DNA from: Occallatibacter riparius
GTDB taxonomy: Bacteria > Acidobacteriota > Terriglobia > Terriglobales > Acidobacteriaceae
Assembly (NCBI RefSeq): GCF_025264625.1
Contig: NZ_CP093313.1
Coordinates: 1,302,001 to 1,366,000, forward strand
Length of the DNA: 64,000 nucleotides
Reading direction: 5' to 3'
The notes under the pieces were generated by a model that was given only the letters and a program-made list of their open reading frames with translations, made no database searches and was not told where the DNA came from. Shown here one piece after another: positions 62,265 to 64,000 of this stretch. How positions within the stretch are numbered: position 1 is the stretch's first letter; each line of letters starts with the position of its first letter. The position numbers were made by a program, and so were the translations under genes.

Positions 62265-63959
62265 TTACTCGAAAGCGGAATCAGGATCTTCAGGATGCTT
62301 GCGGTCCCATAGAGGACGCCGGCTTGCGACCTCCGGCTCGATTGCGAAGTTGTACACGGGCGGAGGCGATGCGGTGGCCCACTCCAGCGTCCACGCATCC
62401 CACGGATCCGGCCCCGCGTCGTCGCCGCGGAAGTAGGAGTGAACCATGTTGTAGACGAAGATCAGAATTGCGATGGCCTGGATGAATCCGCCGATGGAGA
62501 CGATGAAGTTGAGAGTGTTCCAGCCGCGGTCTGGCTCGTAGGTGTAGATCTGGCGGGGCATTCCAAGAAGGCCGGGGAAATGCATCACGTCGAAGGTCAC
62601 GTGGAAGCCGATGACCATGAGCCAGAAGTGCCAATTGCCGAGTGTTTCATCGAGCATGCGTCCGGTTATCTTCGGATACCAGTAGTAGATCGCTGCGAAG
62701 ATCATGAACACGATGGCGCCGACGAGCACATAGTGGAAATGCGCGACGACGAAGTAGCTATTGTGCAACTGCCAGTTCCACGCCGAGACCGACAGCATGA
62801 TGCCGGTAAGCCCGGCGATGACCCACTGGAAGAGGAAGGCGATGGAAAAGAGCATCGGCGTTTCGAAGCGAATCTTGCCGCCCCATATGGTTGCGAGCCA
62901 GTTGAAGGTCTTGATGCCGGTGGGGATCGAAACGAGCATGGTCGACAGCGTGAAGAACGCGTTACCGAACGACGTCATGCCGATGGTGAACATGTGGTGC
63001 GCCCACACACCGAGGCTGATGAAGCCGATGCCGACTGAAGCGGCCACCATAGCGGGATAGCCGAAGATGGCCTTGCGCGAGAAGACGGGAATGATCTCGT
63101 TGGCGAAGGCGAAAGCGGGAAGGACGAGCACGTAGACCTCGGGGTGGCCGAAGATCCAGAAGAAATGCGCCCACAAAATGGCCGAGCCCCCTGCTTGCGT
63201 GTCGAAGAAGTGGGCGCCCAGGTAACGGTCAAGCAGCAGCATGGCCTGGCACGCGGTGAGGGGACTCACGGCGACGAGCACCAGGAACGACATGGTGGCG
63301 TAGAGCCAAGGCAGCAGCGGAATCCGCGACAGAGTCATTCCCTTGCAGCGCATGCAGAAGACGGTGGCGATGATGTTGATTGCGGTGCCGATGCTGCCGA
63401 TCCCGTTGGCCAGGATGGCGATTGCCCAGTAGTCGGTGGTGTGGCCGGGCGAGAAGGCCTTCTCGGTCAATGGGGCATAGGCGAACCACGCGATGTCGGG
63501 CGCGGAGCCAGTGCCGGAGAGGCCCACGCCGCCGATGAAGCTGTAGTAGAGCAGCAGGCCGGCGAAGGAGCTTATCCAGAAGCTGAAGGCGTTCAGGCGC
63601 GGGAAGGCCATGTCGCGCGCGCCGATCATAAGCGGCACAAGGTAGTTGCCGAACCCGAAAAGAATCGGCATGCCCACCAGGAAGACCATGGTCGTCCCAT
63701 GCATGGTGAACATGCGGTTGAACGTATACGGGGACAGGAAATCGTTGTGCGGCTTGATGAGCTGGATTCGGATCAGCATCGCCTCAAAGCCCGCGACGAG
63801 CAGGAACACAAGGGCATAGGCGATGTACATGATGCCGAGCTTCTTGTGATCGACGGTGGTGATCCAGTCGTGGACAACCTCGAGCCAGGTGCCGCGCGCA
63901 GGGGAGCGTTCGACGGTCACTTCCACTCCCTGCCCTACGGGATAACTCTGGTCGGCCAT
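62265..63959 (-). CDS. coxA: Cytochrome c oxidase subunit I
   Basis: The 564-residue heme-copper oxidase core has the first heme ligand in MHGTTMVFLVGMP and the Cu ligand and cross-linked tyrosine in FWIFGHPEVYVLVLPAFA. Paired histidines occur in VGVWAHHMFTIG-like GVWAHHMF and in HNSYFVVAHFHYVLVGA. The EVY segment with the conserved Glu marks an A-type, proton-pumping enzyme. It follows the coxB tail after 10 bases. Confidence 0.97.
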   Translation of the reverse strand: MADQSYPVGQGVEVTVERSPARGTWLEVVHDWITTVDHKKLGIMYIAYALVFLLVAGFEAMLIRIQLIKPHNDFLSPYTFNRMFTMHGTTMVFLVGMPILFGFGNYLVPLMIGARDMAFPRLNAFSFWISSFAGLLLYYSFIGGVGLSGTGSAPDIAWFAYAPLTEKAFSPGHTTDYWAIAILANGIGSIGTAINIIATVFCMRCKGMTLSRIPLLPWLYATMSFLVLVAVSPLTACQAMLLLDRYLGAHFFDTQAGGSAILWAHFFWIFGHPEVYVLVLPAFAFANEIIPVFSRKAIFGYPAMVAASVGIGFISLGVWAHHMFTIGMTSFGNAFFTLSTMLVSIPTGIKTFNWLATIWGGKIRFETPMLFSIAFLFQWVIAGLTGIMLSVSAWNWQLHNSYFVVAHFHYVLVGAIVFMIFAAIYYWYPKITGRMLDETLGNWHFWLMVIGFHVTFDVMHFPGLLGMPRQIYTYEPDRGWNTLNFIVSIGGFIQAIAILIFVYNMVHSYFRGDDAGPDPWDAWTLEWATASPPPVYNFAIEPEVASRRPLWDRKHPEDPDSAFE

Positions 63960-63969
63960 CGTTCGCTCC

Positions 63970-64000
63970 CTACTTGAGTGTGAGCAGGTACGCGGTGATC
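63970..64000 (-). CDS. coxB: Cytochrome c oxidase subunit II, last codons only
   Basis: Only the C-terminal ITAYLLTLK and a TAG stop are inside the window. This is the usual ending of a cytochrome c domain, consistent with the fused subunit II of caa3 oxidases, and the position before coxA is where coxB belongs. The rest lies beyond the right edge. Confidence 0.6.
   Translation of the reverse strand, partial: ITAYLLTLK

Overview
The window is high-GC bacterial chromosome. It looks like Acidobacteriota, class Terriglobia (Acidobacteriaceae-like). The evidence is an Oar-type TonB-dependent receptor with a carboxypeptidase-regulatory domain, a PadR regulator paired with a duplicated FtsX-type permease (the ADOP arrangement), a fused cytochrome b/c quinol oxidoreductase beside a caa3-type oxidase, and several families of short dispersed intergenic repeats that I associate with this group. 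The lineage is an inference; no rRNA gene is present to test it.

Layout. 1-4.5 kb: end of gyrB, a multi-pass acyltransferase-like membrane protein, a secreted DUF1223 protein and a MocR-type regulator. 4.8-15.9 kb: cell-envelope genes (TonB receptor, AsmA-like giant, PadR plus ADOP permease, glycine-zipper lipoprotein). 16-19.3 kb: lipA, frr, a frameshifted GIY-YIG gene between two copies of a dispersed repeat, and gcvT. 19.4-23.7 kb: a DUF2339/DUF3999 pair and small proteins. 23.7-27.3 kb: a patchy, more AT-rich accessory stretch of hypothetical genes. 27.4-32.1 kb: an SDR oxidoreductase, an exported protein and the lipid A genes fabZ-lpxA-lpxI, interrupted by a DUF4160/DUF2442 pair. 32.3-38.2 kb: exported peroxiredoxin, DinB-like protein, an Ala/Lys-rich histone-like protein, a LysM transglycosylase and lepA. 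38.6-43.5 kb: bamA followed by two tandem skp/ompH genes. 43.9-49 kb: glutathione peroxidase, DoxX, a MITE-like element, a chromate transporter, an extradiol dioxygenase, and an ECF sigma factor divergent from a membrane protein. 49.2-57 kb: SIMPL protein, trpD, sucCD, a secreted hypothetical and an APC permease. 56.9-64 kb: a respiratory cluster transcribed leftwards: coxB (tail only), coxA, coxC, an unusual membrane protein, diheme cytochrome c, Rieske protein, fused cytochrome b/c, ctaG.

How the genes fit together. Outer-membrane construction is a recurring theme (lpxA/lpxI, bamA, skp x2, AsmA, TonB receptor, MltD-like enzyme). The right end would encode a menaquinol:cytochrome c reductase and a caa3-type oxidase as one unit. 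The most interesting non-coding signals are a 265-bp element with 30-bp terminal inverted repeats bounded by TA, lying 6 bp from the chrA start; a mirrored pair of ECF-like promoters between the sigma gene and its divergent neighbour; and repeated purine-rich/hairpin blocks around the second skp gene. No rRNA, tRNA, CRISPR array, intact insertion sequence or prophage was recognised.
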